Source: Porphyromonadaceae bacterium UBA3318 (GTDB lineage Bacteria > Bacteroidota > Bacteroidia > Bacteroidales > Muribaculaceae). Taken from it: a DNA stretch of 64,000 nucleotides. Location: positions 72,445 to 136,444 of the forward strand of contig DESI01000010.1 of the NCBI GenBank assembly GCA_002361235.1, read 5' to 3'. The translations under genes were made by a program, and so were the position numbers. The notes beneath the pieces are model-generated. The model had not been told where the DNA came from and did no database searches. It saw only the letters and a list, made by a program, of their open reading frames with translations. Positions within the stretch are counted from its first letter, which is position 1. Each line of letters starts with the position of its first letter. Below, in pieces: positions 8,801-15,611 of the stretch.

Positions 8801-10337
8801 TGGCCGCCAAGCCCGACACCTGCGCCTGCAGGTCGGTCTGCTTGCCCTTCTTCTGCGCTTCGACGTATATGTCGGTCAGCTCCTGACCGTTGACAAACAT
8901 CGACGGAGCCTCGACCCTGACGTTGCCGTTGCTGCGCCGCAGGTCATTGAGTGTCAGGCCGACCTCTCCTTCTGCCTTGGCCTGGATCTGGCCGACAGGC
9001 TGCGAGGCTATGAGCGAACCGAGATCGAAGCCCTCGGTGTCTGCCATAAACTTGCCGTTTATGTTCTTGTCATGCAGATTTCCTCTCACGTCTAAGTTTA
9101 TCAGTCCCTGATCTGTGGACACCAGCCCCTGGAACACGCCGCCCGACCCGGCCAGCGACACGCCGCCGTCGCCCTTCACCAGTATCTGGCCGGCCTTGGT
9201 CAGTATGTCGGCAGCACCGGTATCCTTCACACCCACTGCGTCAAGCACCTGGGCTATGTAACCGCCCTCTGCTTCCACTTCCAGGTCATCGGCAATAAGC
9301 TCCAGTTCTTCAGGCGTTGCAACACCTGACACATTGCCTCTGAAATTTATGTCGGCATTACCGTTATTGTCTGTCACAGACAGATTCTCGACTCTGAACC
9401 TGTTGACCGATCCATCTACATGAACGTCGATGTCATACTTTCCCGAAATCTGATCGAGACTCGGCAACAAGAATGCCAGCTCGCCAGGATGCAGGTTGTC
9501 GATGTTGACGATTACATCAAGATCGGCTTTCCTGAGGTCGTTGACAATGTTCCTGAATCCTGAGATGGGGAGTTTCTGATTGTTGACGCGCACCTTTGCA
9601 TCAGACAGGTCGAGACGGAAGTTCCGCAGTTCTATTTCCTGCGGAGTCACGCTGGCGAAAAAAGACAGGCCGTCCACGTATAGTCCCGACTTCTCCCTGA
9701 AACTGAGGCGTCTTAGGTTCACCACATAGTCGTCGTTCTTAAGCCTGGGCATCGATATGTCCGCGCGCAGATTGCTTACTTTCAGATGATTGGGGTCCAA
9801 CACATTCTGCGCCTTGACAGGTTGCCACAGACGGTCGAATCTCACATTCGACTTTCGAATCACGATGTTATGCAGCACAAGGTCGAACTTGGTCGGTTCA
9901 TTTTTTTGCTGTTTCGGCTTAAAGGCATCGATTATGAACTGGATGTTAAGCGGCCCGCCCTCCCGGGCTTGTGTTATTCCGGCATCAAGGCCGATGATCT
10001 CTGCGTAAGTGATTTCTATTTTCTGCGATATCAGCAGTTTCCAGAAGGCCACTCCGGCTCCGAGGTCCTTTACCGATATACACTTCTGATTGCCGGGAGT
10101 ACGGATTTCCACATCACTGAGTTGCAGTTCGTTGAACGGCATTATGGAAACATCGCCTATCGTGACCGGAGCCTTGAACAATTGTGTCAACTGTTTCTCC
10201 GCCTCATTGCGGATCAATTTCTGCACCGGAGGCATAGACATCGCGACATAAAGCAACACGACGATAGCCCCCACTGTAAGAATGGCGGCGAACAATATGC
10301 TGCGTGCTACACGATAGACACTCCTCACGGCTGTCAT
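5850..10337 (-). CDS. tamB: TamB-like translocation/assembly module protein (DUF490/AsmA-like)
   Basis: 1495-residue protein with one N-terminal membrane helix (about residues 10-33) and then a very long beta-rich periplasmic region. The C-terminal ~400 residues form the TamB (DUF490) domain with F-D-I-A-L-P-T-V-T-G-D-V and the final barrel-like strands. TamB proteins bridge inner and outer membranes and act in lipid transport and/or outer-membrane protein insertion with a BamA-family partner. A basic KKKKQ stretch is near the C-terminus. The gene diverges from the region leading to tsaD; in related genomes tamB and tsaD are usually direct divergent neighbours. Its ATG directly abuts a TAATTTTG promoter box, so the mRNA should be leaderless or nearly so. 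Confidence 0.93.
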   Translation of the reverse strand: MTAVRSVYRVARSILFAAILTVGAIVVLLYVAMSMPPVQKLIRNEAEKQLTQLFKAPVTIGDVSIMPFNELQLSDVEIRTPGNQKCISVKDLGAGVAFWKLLISQKIEITYAEIIGLDAGITQAREGGPLNIQFIIDAFKPKQQKNEPTKFDLVLHNIVIRKSNVRFDRLWQPVKAQNVLDPNHLKVSNLRADISMPRLKNDDYVVNLRRLSFREKSGLYVDGLSFFASVTPQEIELRNFRLDLSDAKVRVNNQKLPISGFRNIVNDLRKADLDVIVNIDNLHPGELAFLLPSLDQISGKYDIDVHVDGSVNRFRVENLSVTDNNGNADINFRGNVSGVATPEELELIADDLEVEAEGGYIAQVLDAVGVKDTGAADILTKAGQILVKGDGGVSLAGSGGVFQGLVSTDQGLINLDVRGNLHDKNINGKFMADTEGFDLGSLIASQPVGQIQAKAEGEVGLTLNDLRRSNGNVRVEAPSMFVNGQELTDIYVEAQKKGKQTDLQAQVSGLAANGEVTANCTLDGAASTWDVTGNDLRLDCRAFGILPKQSPVFQAASLDVKATGNNEDNVTGFARISDINYTPANGNTLALSYLNLDVSNVNEIRRIDLASDVMDGNVQGQFVFKDLPVLATDILSRALPAYIKAPVRQPVNVNSLNYDFTIKSDAKIYEALNLKVRPGVPARLYGNVDNGRMNVNVSAPYLIQGGNKLIKNVNVAAESTVANGMTVKVGADYPIKTQYVHLDVDGHALNDRVSGLLAWKGESGREKGSIDLGLNIVSNEAGKKDLDIAINPSEIVINNETWRMSPATVRFSDKRLTVDNLSLNHGDQYLTIQGAASDSPDDELVANLRDIDLSYIFNTLNINYVTFGGHATGQAVASNLFSGAPLAETRGLHVKNFSYNGADVGDADLVGYWDNANKAVGIGADINGGARDVYTKVDGKIFVTQDSLRINFDAHKINLALIQPFLSNVMEKVEGAGSADLTLYGNFKRIRLTGKAFADTAAIKIGYTNVTYYGSDSVLFDEDKIVIPGFRISDRYGNGGVLAGSVSHEYFHDAKIDLNLKDIKRMLCYDMTSASGQAWWGRIFASGSGRISGYPGYTLVSFDATTEPNSTFTFSMEKTQTAEEYDFLTFTDSHKKVETVITEQEEFETQFKKPAEEEEEAGIFEMDLSVALTPSLKMNVIMDPAAGDKITATGSGAMRLNYNTFNDNVELFGRYAINDGSYRFTFQDIIIRDFKIKEGSSISFNGDAMKGILDLTAGYRVNTNLSDLDKSFATDRDLNRSSVPVEALLKVTGELQHPELAFDIALPTVTGDVERKVRSIVSSEEMMQQQVLYLLALNRFYTPQFSGTSDGELVSMASSTLSSQISNVVSQLTDKVSLNPSFKSGRNDFSDMEVDLALSSQLFDNRLIINGNLGYRDRSVSQTTFIGDFDLEYLLTKDGKLRLKAYNHFNDAYYYLKSALTTQGVGIIFRKDFDDAFKFLRKKKKQNGLKPDSVR

Positions 10338-10350
10338 ACCGCAAAATTAC
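10334..10350. repeat. 17-bp inverted repeat, left copy (tamB start)
   Basis: TCATACCGCAAAATTAC here is the exact reverse complement of 14558-14574 at the tsaD start. The two copies bracket the restriction-modification cassette. Each holds the -7 box and start codon of its gene. Confidence 0.9.
10342..10349 (-). promoter_or_regulatory. -7 box of the tamB promoter
   Basis: TAATTTTG on the minus strand ends 4 nt before the tamB ATG (10335-10337). No good TTTG lies about 20 bp further upstream. The box is part of a 17-bp sequence repeated in inverted orientation at the tsaD start. Confidence 0.65.
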
Positions 10351-10438
10351 AAATTTTTTCTCACACTGAAAAACTTAGCCCACCAATCCCATCCCAATCC
10401 CATCCCTCATTCCGATTCATCCGTCACTCATCATAATA

Positions 10439-10461
10439 GTGGCATGGGCATTCAGTGCCAC
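10439..10461. other. Small hairpin in the tamB upstream region
   Basis: GTGGCA (10439-10444) pairs with TGCCAC (10456-10461). The stem is 6 bp with an 11-nt loop. Just to its left is a short CCCATCCCAATC direct repeat (10383-10405). No function is visible. Confidence 0.4.
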
Positions 10462-10560
10462 GCATCAGCTCTGACAAATAAATCTTACATTATCCGGTAT
10501 CTTTACGGATTTCTATATCTTGCTACTGTTTTGTAATTTTACAGATAGTATTGCCACGTG

Positions 10561-10605
10561 TAGTATGTTGACGCCAGCCGTTATAGTGTTTAATTTCGCA
10601 TACTA
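10561..10605 (+). promoter_or_regulatory. Promoter and candidate operator of the HTH/HNH operon
   Basis: GTTG at 10567-10570, a 20-bp spacer and TAATTTCG at 10591-10598 form a near-consensus promoter. A 7-bp inverted repeat, TAGTATG (10561-10567) and CATACTA (10599-10605), brackets it exactly, so it is a plausible site for autoregulation by the HTH protein. The same -7 variant, TAATTTCGC, serves the divergent methyltransferase promoter. A second weaker candidate is TTTC (10510-10513)-N20-TAATTTTA (10534-10541). Confidence 0.5.
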
Positions 10606-10639
10606 ATTATAGCGCAAAGTGAGTCGAATAGGAACTGTG

Positions 10640-10855
10640 ATGATAACTTTTGGCAGAAATGTTCAGATTGCAAGACAGACACTTAACATTTCGCAAGAGG
10701 AGTTGGCTTTCAGAGCCGGACTCCACCGCACATATATCGGTATGGTGGAACGTGCCGAACGGTCGATTTCACTCCAAAATGCCAAGAAGATTGCAGACGC
10801 GCTCAATTTAACATTAGACTCTCTATTGGAAAATGGCAAGAAGGAAAACAGTTAA
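10640..10855 (+). CDS. XRE-family HTH regulator, controller (C) protein-like
   Basis: 71 residues from the ATG at 10640; a GTG at 10619 in the same frame would give 78. The protein is one XRE/Cro helix-turn-helix domain: I-A-R-Q-T-L-N-I-S-Q-E-E-L-A-F-R-A-G with recognition helix H-R-T-Y-I-G-M-V-E-R and a closing A-D-A-L-N-L-T-L-D-S-L-L. This is the architecture of C proteins that time expression of type II restriction genes. It overlaps the nuclease gene by 23 bp, so the two are translationally coupled. An inverted repeat around its promoter may be its operator. The role in control of the cassette is inferred from position and size. Confidence 0.85.
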   Translation: MITFGRNVQIARQTLNISQEELAFRAGLHRTYIGMVERAERSISLQNAKKIADALNLTLDSLLENGKKENS

Positions 10856-11813
10856 TAGAAACGGTATTTCACGCATTCAAATCGAAGGCTCGTTCAAAGA
10901 TGCCTACGTCAGCTATGTATGTGTCCGATGCGGAAAGCCTAATTTTGTTAATATCGGGCAGACACTCATATCATCGGAAGATTTTGATGATTGCATTTGG
11001 GTGTGTGAACATTGCGGATTTATACATGCCGTAGACTCTCCGTTACCTTCAACATGGGTAAATTGGCAGCCGGAATATATTGAAGAAGACACTCCTACCG
11101 CCAATGCGTTCTGGACAGCGTTTTTCAGACAAGCGACATTACATCCGGAGTATTATTGGAAAAAATGCAATGTATGCGGCAGAATATTACCTTGGGCAGA
11201 TTTTGCGAAACACACCGGTTGGGGTCCATTGGAAAAGCAAATGGAATGCAGAAGTTGTAAGGCTGCAATCAACGCAATAGGAAATCCAAGACGGACAACT
11301 GAGCAACACCGCGAGAGTTCAATCAGAAGAAGGATTGCCGACATGTTTGTTGCAGAAGAAAACGAACGCATTGACGTTGCGGAATTATTTGAAAGATTCG
11401 GCGGCAAATGTTTCAAGACCGGCATCCCTTTGGACATCAATGCGACAGACACATGGCACATAGACCATATAATGCCCTCAAAATATCTATGGCCCCTGAC
11501 AGTCAGAAATGCAGCGTTGTTGTCAAGCGAAGCAAATGAAAACAAGAAGGCGATGTGGCCAAGTCAGTTCTATACGCCCCAGCAGTTAGTGGAATTGTCA
11601 CGTATAACAGGTGCTGATTTAGAGATGCTGTCAAGTCCTACACCGATAATAAATCACAATATCGATGTAAATAAGGGAGTGGACAGATACCTGACAGTGC
11701 GCAACAGTAATGACGCATTGCCGAAACGCGTTGCGGATATTCGAAAAGTTTTGGAAGATTACAAATTAGTTGATCTGTTAGATGAACAACATAAAAAGAT
11801 GTTGGGATATTAA
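10833..11813 (+). CDS. HNH endonuclease with two zinc-ribbon-like cysteine modules (probable type II restriction enzyme)
   Basis: 326-residue protein. Two paired-CxxC modules are visible: C30-x2-C33 with C58-x2-C61, and C112-x2-C115 with C139-x2-C142. An HNH/beta-beta-alpha-metal nuclease follows: C193 in G-G-K-C-F-K-T-G, then H-I-D-H (209-212), N226 and N-E-N-K-K (235-239). The last 80 residues have no recognisable domain. In this context it is the likely cutting subunit of a restriction-modification system. It overlaps the HTH gene by 23 bp, and its TAA is directly adjacent to the convergent methyltransferase stop codon. The recognition site cannot be inferred. The DNA is clearly more AT-rich than the flanking housekeeping genes, suggesting acquisition by transfer. 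Confidence 0.8.
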   Translation: MARRKTVNRNGISRIQIEGSFKDAYVSYVCVRCGKPNFVNIGQTLISSEDFDDCIWVCEHCGFIHAVDSPLPSTWVNWQPEYIEEDTPTANAFWTAFFRQATLHPEYYWKKCNVCGRILPWADFAKHTGWGPLEKQMECRSCKAAINAIGNPRRTTEQHRESSIRRRIADMFVAEENERIDVAELFERFGGKCFKTGIPLDINATDTWHIDHIMPSKYLWPLTVRNAALLSSEANENKKAMWPSQFYTPQQLVELSRITGADLEMLSSPTPIINHNIDVNKGVDRYLTVRNSNDALPKRVADIRKVLEDYKLVDLLDEQHKKMLGY

Positions 11814-12947
11814 CTACCAGAGCACCAGATATTGATGGTCAGTAACTGTTCCTATGTCTTTTATTCCGAACTTATTACAGTGCGCCACGCTTTCAGAGAA
11901 CAATTCCCTGCCCTGAAAATAATTGGAAGCTATGGTAAGTAGTGTGGTTCCCATATCGCACTTTTTACTTTTACCCAGATGGAGAACAAAAACTCCATCA
12001 TCTTTTAATCTATCTTTAGCCTGACGGAATATGCAATCGTAAATACGCATATCCTTTTTCTGAATTTCATCTACATATCTGGGAGGCATCGATATAAAAT
12101 CTTGCTTTTCCCAGCCGCTAAACCACAACCGTATCCAATTGGCGGAATAAAAACGAGTGCTGTCAAAAAATGGCGGTGAGGTTATGATTGCATCCAAATC
12201 AGACACTTCATCGGGCCATTCGGTCGTAGAATCCTGAAGGAAGATTCTGCCCGGAACGAAATCATTCGGGATTGCAACTGAAAAAGATTTCTTTACTTTA
12301 TCACGCAACTTATCAATAACACTCTTATATACAAACTCTCCCGAGGGAGCGTATGGCGTTATCGGGTGTGACTTGCGGGAAAGCGCATAAGGACGGTTGC
12401 CATGAAGAATATGCAACATGGATGCGAGCACAGTCATCTCCGACGGATTGACAGGAGGTTCGTTGGTAAAGAATTGGCGAGCCAATAAAATCTCCTTAAA
12501 AGTGTCGGGATGATAATACTCTTTTAAGGATTTATTCAATCCGAAATTTCCATGAATTTCTTGATATTCTGATGAAACGTTATTATTCAAAATAAAAGAC
12601 TCCAAACGAGTTATATATCGCTCAGCTTGCGTTAGGGAACCCAACCCGACCTTAGCCTGAGAGATATAGTAGGCCATTGCACTGATATCCATACCCATAG
12701 AATATCTACCGTTCAAGGCGGCTTCAAAGGGTATGGTTCCGACTCCGCAAAACGGATCAAACATTCGCCCGCCGACAGGCACAAACGTCTCTACTAAAAG
12801 GTGTGCTATCGACGGCTTTAGTTTACCTTGATACGAACACAATGAATGATTGATATGTCCCCAGTTCTTTTTTGAAAAGGGTTCCTGTTGGTGTGGCAGT
12901 TCATTCTTAAAATGACGCCAATTATCAATCCATTCGTCTTGTATCAT
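11814..12947 (-). CDS. DNA amino-methyltransferase, subunit/enzyme 2 of the restriction-modification cassette
   Basis: 377-residue SAM-dependent DNA methyltransferase. The SAM-binding motif I, D-P-F-C-G-V-G-T (residues 64-71), comes first, followed by G-M-D-I-S (acidic residue near 87). The catalytic motif IV, T-S-P-P-F (256-260), lies about 185 residues later. This order, with a long insert, fits alpha-type N6-adenine or N4-cytosine enzymes; the SPP core favours N4-C but does not settle it. The gene starts inside the end of the other methyltransferase (ATG/TGA overlap of 4 bp), so it is coupled to it. Two different methyltransferases in one cassette usually mean an asymmetric target with each strand methylated separately. 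AT-rich coding sequence. Confidence 0.87.
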   Translation of the reverse strand: MIQDEWIDNWRHFKNELPHQQEPFSKKNWGHINHSLCSYQGKLKPSIAHLLVETFVPVGGRMFDPFCGVGTIPFEAALNGRYSMGMDISAMAYYISQAKVGLGSLTQAERYITRLESFILNNNVSSEYQEIHGNFGLNKSLKEYYHPDTFKEILLARQFFTNEPPVNPSEMTVLASMLHILHGNRPYALSRKSHPITPYAPSGEFVYKSVIDKLRDKVKKSFSVAIPNDFVPGRIFLQDSTTEWPDEVSDLDAIITSPPFFDSTRFYSANWIRLWFSGWEKQDFISMPPRYVDEIQKKDMRIYDCIFRQAKDRLKDDGVFVLHLGKSKKCDMGTTLLTIASNYFQGRELFSESVAHCNKFGIKDIGTVTDHQYLVLW

Positions 12948-14410
12948 ACCTTGATGTATTTGAGAGTAATGAGAAATTGTGATAATACACTGCCGTTTCG
13001 CGATCGGCGGGTGCGCAGAACCTGATTGCTCTCCAAATTATAGCCCAATGTCTCAAGCAGTTCTATAAGTATCTTATCTGTAGGAATATGTATGTCGCAG
13101 AAAATAGAGTCGCCTAAATCAATTAAAATCCGGGCGCCATTTTTCAACTTAGAAGCAAGCCCGGAGAAAACCAGCATCATTTCGCTGAAATAGCAAACCG
13201 CCATCAAGGGTATGCGCTTATCGTACGCATTCTCCTTGAGTTCAGTGATGACACTGTTTAAGAGTGGACTCGATTCACATATTGAATAGGCCTCACGATA
13301 GGAGGATTTAACATCGTTTATACCGCTTGTCAGGATTTCATCTCTGAGAATGCGAAGATCGGCATCGGTTTTCAGACGTCCTAAAAACCACAACTCCAGT
13401 TTGGTATTTCGAATGTAGTTGGTACCGTTAAGGTATGGAGGACTTGTTATTACTGCGCCTATGTCAGAAATGTCTGCCCCTCCTATCGCCTTGGCATTCG
13501 GGGAAATACATTTGTGAGAAGCCGACAATCTATAATCAAAATTTAGAATATCCTCATAAATTTCTGAAACCTTTACAGGCAACACGTCAGAAATATATTT
13601 AACTTCAGTCTCCCTCTCCTTACTGGTCTTGAATCTAAGGTCTCCCTGTTTCTTTAAGAAAGAGACCGGCACTAAGATTGCACAAACGGCAATGTTTAGC
13701 AAAGAGCGGACAAGAGCGTCCTCCTGTTCTTTGATTCTGTAGGATAATTGTAAAATGTTTTTGAGAACTGCGTCATCAAAGTATTTACTTTTTCCAAATA
13801 CATTCCGATATGCCTTCATCAAGTTGGAATCAACAGGGCCAAGAGAAGACATAACATTTTCATAGGCCCTCAAAAAATCAATGGCAAGACACTTGCGCTT
13901 CTCTATCGGCAAAGACTGGACCTCGATTTTTGCAGAAATTAATGAGCGTAAAAGCGGATTGATTTCAGAATACACAGTATCAAGCCCCATACTATCAGCT
14001 GCGAAGACAGTAGTGCCCGTTCCTGCAAACGGCTCATAAACTAATGTATCGGAAATATTATTGGTTTCGATGAGGGTCTTGACGAAACTTGGAGAATACC
14101 CTTCAATATATGGATACCATCTCTGGAACGGATCATTTTTACCTGCCTTGAATGTAACCTCGGCCGGGAGTATTTTTTTTCTCTTGATTGCATCAGATGC
14201 AAGATATTTCGCCTGCTGACTAAGTGTCCTGTGTTCCGTGTATGCCAATTCTGACAATTCCTTCAAAGAATTTACTCCGATAAGATTCCTTATATCATTT
14301 GACGATAAATCAGAGAGAGAAGAATAAAGATCCTCCTCTTTATCGTTAAAGGAAATAGTGAGGGTCTTGGACTCACCTTCGACGAATGAGATAGTTTTGA
14401 AAAACTGCAT
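12944..14410 (-). CDS. DNA amino-methyltransferase, enzyme 1 of the restriction-modification cassette
   Basis: 488-residue DNA methyltransferase. About 95 N-terminal residues have no clear family. Then come motif I, E-P-F-A-G-T-G-T-T (126-134), an E-I-N-P acidic loop near 149, and catalytic T-S-P-P-Y (322-326) followed by N-Y-I-R-N-T-K-L-E-L-W. The order motif I then IV with ~190 residues between suggests an alpha-like amino-methyltransferase; N4-C versus N6-A cannot be decided. It has its own near-consensus promoter and starts a two-gene unit with the 377-residue enzyme. It diverges from tsaD. Base composition is AT-rich and unlike the flanks. Confidence 0.87.
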   Translation of the reverse strand: MQFFKTISFVEGESKTLTISFNDKEEDLYSSLSDLSSNDIRNLIGVNSLKELSELAYTEHRTLSQQAKYLASDAIKRKKILPAEVTFKAGKNDPFQRWYPYIEGYSPSFVKTLIETNNISDTLVYEPFAGTGTTVFAADSMGLDTVYSEINPLLRSLISAKIEVQSLPIEKRKCLAIDFLRAYENVMSSLGPVDSNLMKAYRNVFGKSKYFDDAVLKNILQLSYRIKEQEDALVRSLLNIAVCAILVPVSFLKKQGDLRFKTSKERETEVKYISDVLPVKVSEIYEDILNFDYRLSASHKCISPNAKAIGGADISDIGAVITSPPYLNGTNYIRNTKLELWFLGRLKTDADLRILRDEILTSGINDVKSSYREAYSICESSPLLNSVITELKENAYDKRIPLMAVCYFSEMMLVFSGLASKLKNGARILIDLGDSIFCDIHIPTDKILIELLETLGYNLESNQVLRTRRSRNGSVLSQFLITLKYIKV

Positions 14411-14443
14411 CGAAGTAAATAATAGAATATGTTAATTACATCG

Positions 14444-14475
14444 CGAAATTAATAATAAATTCTGAACACACCAAA
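14444..14475 (-). promoter_or_regulatory. Promoter of the methyltransferase pair
   Basis: Minus strand: TTTG (14472-14475), 20-bp spacer, TAATTTCG (14444-14451). There is one mismatch to the TAnnTTTG box. The leader to the ATG at 14410 is about 30 nt. The box is identical to the one before the HTH gene. Confidence 0.65.
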
Positions 14476-14484
14476 ATTTGCAAA

Positions 14485-14512
14485 CCTTATGAGTTCTGCC
14501 TTATGAGTTCTG
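14485..14512. repeat. 14-bp tandem duplication at the cassette/tsaD boundary
   Basis: CCTTATGAGTTCTG occurs twice head to tail (14485-14498, 14499-14512). It marks the junction between the AT-rich cassette and tsaD; no second copy was found near the other junction. Confidence 0.8.
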
Positions 14513-14534
14513 TATATGCCTGTTTGTATTTATT

Positions 14535-14566
14535 TTTGGATAACAGCAAAAAAAATGGTAATTTTG
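14535..14566 (+). promoter_or_regulatory. Promoter of tsaD (leaderless transcript predicted)
   Basis: TTTG (14535-14538), 20-bp spacer, TAATTTTG (14559-14566): an exact consensus match. The tsaD ATG begins at 14571, 4 nt after the -7 box, so transcription should start at or within a few bases of the start codon. Confidence 0.85.
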
Positions 14567-14574
14567 CGGTATGA
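14558..14574. repeat. 17-bp inverted repeat, right copy (tsaD start)
   Basis: GTAATTTTGCGGTATGA, exact reverse complement of 10334-10350. It spans the -7 box and first codon of tsaD. Confidence 0.9.
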
Positions 14575-15602
14575 TGGGTAAAGAGAAACCTACGGTGATA
14601 CTGGGCATCGAGTCGTCGTGCGACGATACCTCGGCGGCGGTGATAGTCGACGGGATATTGCGCAGCAACGTCATTGCGAGCCAGAAAGTGCATGAGAGTT
14701 ACGGCGGCGTCGTGCCGGAACTCGCGTCGCGGGCGCACCAGCAGAACATAGTGCCGGTGGTGTCCGACGCGTTGCGTCAGGCCGGCGTTGACAAACATGA
14801 CCTGAGCGCCATAGCCTATACGCGCGGTCCCGGCCTGCTCGGCTCGCTGCACGTGGGCACCTCGTTTGCCAAAGGTCTTGCCATTGCGCTCGACATCCCG
14901 CTGCTGGACGTGAACCATCTGCATGGCCATGTGCTGTCGCACTTCATCCGCAACAACGCCGACGACCCGGTGCCGGAGTTCCCTTACCTCTGTCTGCTGA
15001 TTTCGGGCGGCAACTCCCAATTGGTCGTGGTGGAATCTCCTTACAAGATGAATATCATAGGCCAGACCATCGACGACGCGGCCGGCGAGGCCTTCGACAA
15101 ATGCGCCAAGGTAATGGGCCTCCCCTATCCCGGCGGCCCGCATATAGACCGCCTCGCGCAGGAGGGCGACTCGAAGCGTTTCAAGTTCGCAAAGCCGAAC
15201 ATGCCGGGCTTTGATTACTCGTTCAGCGGATTGAAGACATCGTTCCTCTATACCCTGCGCGACAATGTGAAGAATGATCCGGTCTTCGTGGAGAACAACA
15301 AGGCAGACCTATGTGCCTCTCTGCAGAAGACCATCATCGATATATTGCTCTCCAAACTGAAGGCGGCTATCCGCGAGACCGGCGTGAAGCATGTGGCCAT
15401 AGGAGGAGGCGTATCGGCCAACGGAGGCATACGCCAGGCTGTGGCCGACCTATGCCGAGACATGGACGTCACCGCATGGATTCCGCCGCGTCAGTTCACT
15501 ACCGACAACGCCGCCATGGTGGCCATGGCCGGTTACTTCAAATACCTTAACCACGATTACAGCTCGCTCGCCATCCCTCCTTTCGCGCGCGTAACCGTTT
15601 GA
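14571..15602 (+). CDS. tsaD: tRNA N6-adenosine threonylcarbamoyltransferase
   Basis: 343-residue Kae1/Qri7-family protein that transfers the threonylcarbamoyl group to A37 of ANN-decoding tRNAs (t6A), with TsaB/TsaE. Visible motifs are the N-terminal G-I-E-S-S-C-D-D-T-S (about residues 12-21), the metal-binding H-L-H-G-H, the glycine-rich I-S-G-G-N-S-Q-L, and the C-terminal G-G-V-S-A-N-G-G-I-R with T-D-N-A-A-M. The length is typical. The start could be this ATG or the next in-frame one at 14574; the promoter lies only 4 nt upstream. The partner enzyme TsaC is encoded at 63265-63861. A cinA-like gene follows after 9 bp. Confidence 0.97.
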   Translation: MMGKEKPTVILGIESSCDDTSAAVIVDGILRSNVIASQKVHESYGGVVPELASRAHQQNIVPVVSDALRQAGVDKHDLSAIAYTRGPGLLGSLHVGTSFAKGLAIALDIPLLDVNHLHGHVLSHFIRNNADDPVPEFPYLCLLISGGNSQLVVVESPYKMNIIGQTIDDAAGEAFDKCAKVMGLPYPGGPHIDRLAQEGDSKRFKFAKPNMPGFDYSFSGLKTSFLYTLRDNVKNDPVFVENNKADLCASLQKTIIDILLSKLKAAIRETGVKHVAIGGGVSANGGIRQAVADLCRDMDVTAWIPPRQFTTDNAAMVAMAGYFKYLNHDYSSLAIPPFARVTV

Positions 15603-15611
15603 CATCATCCT

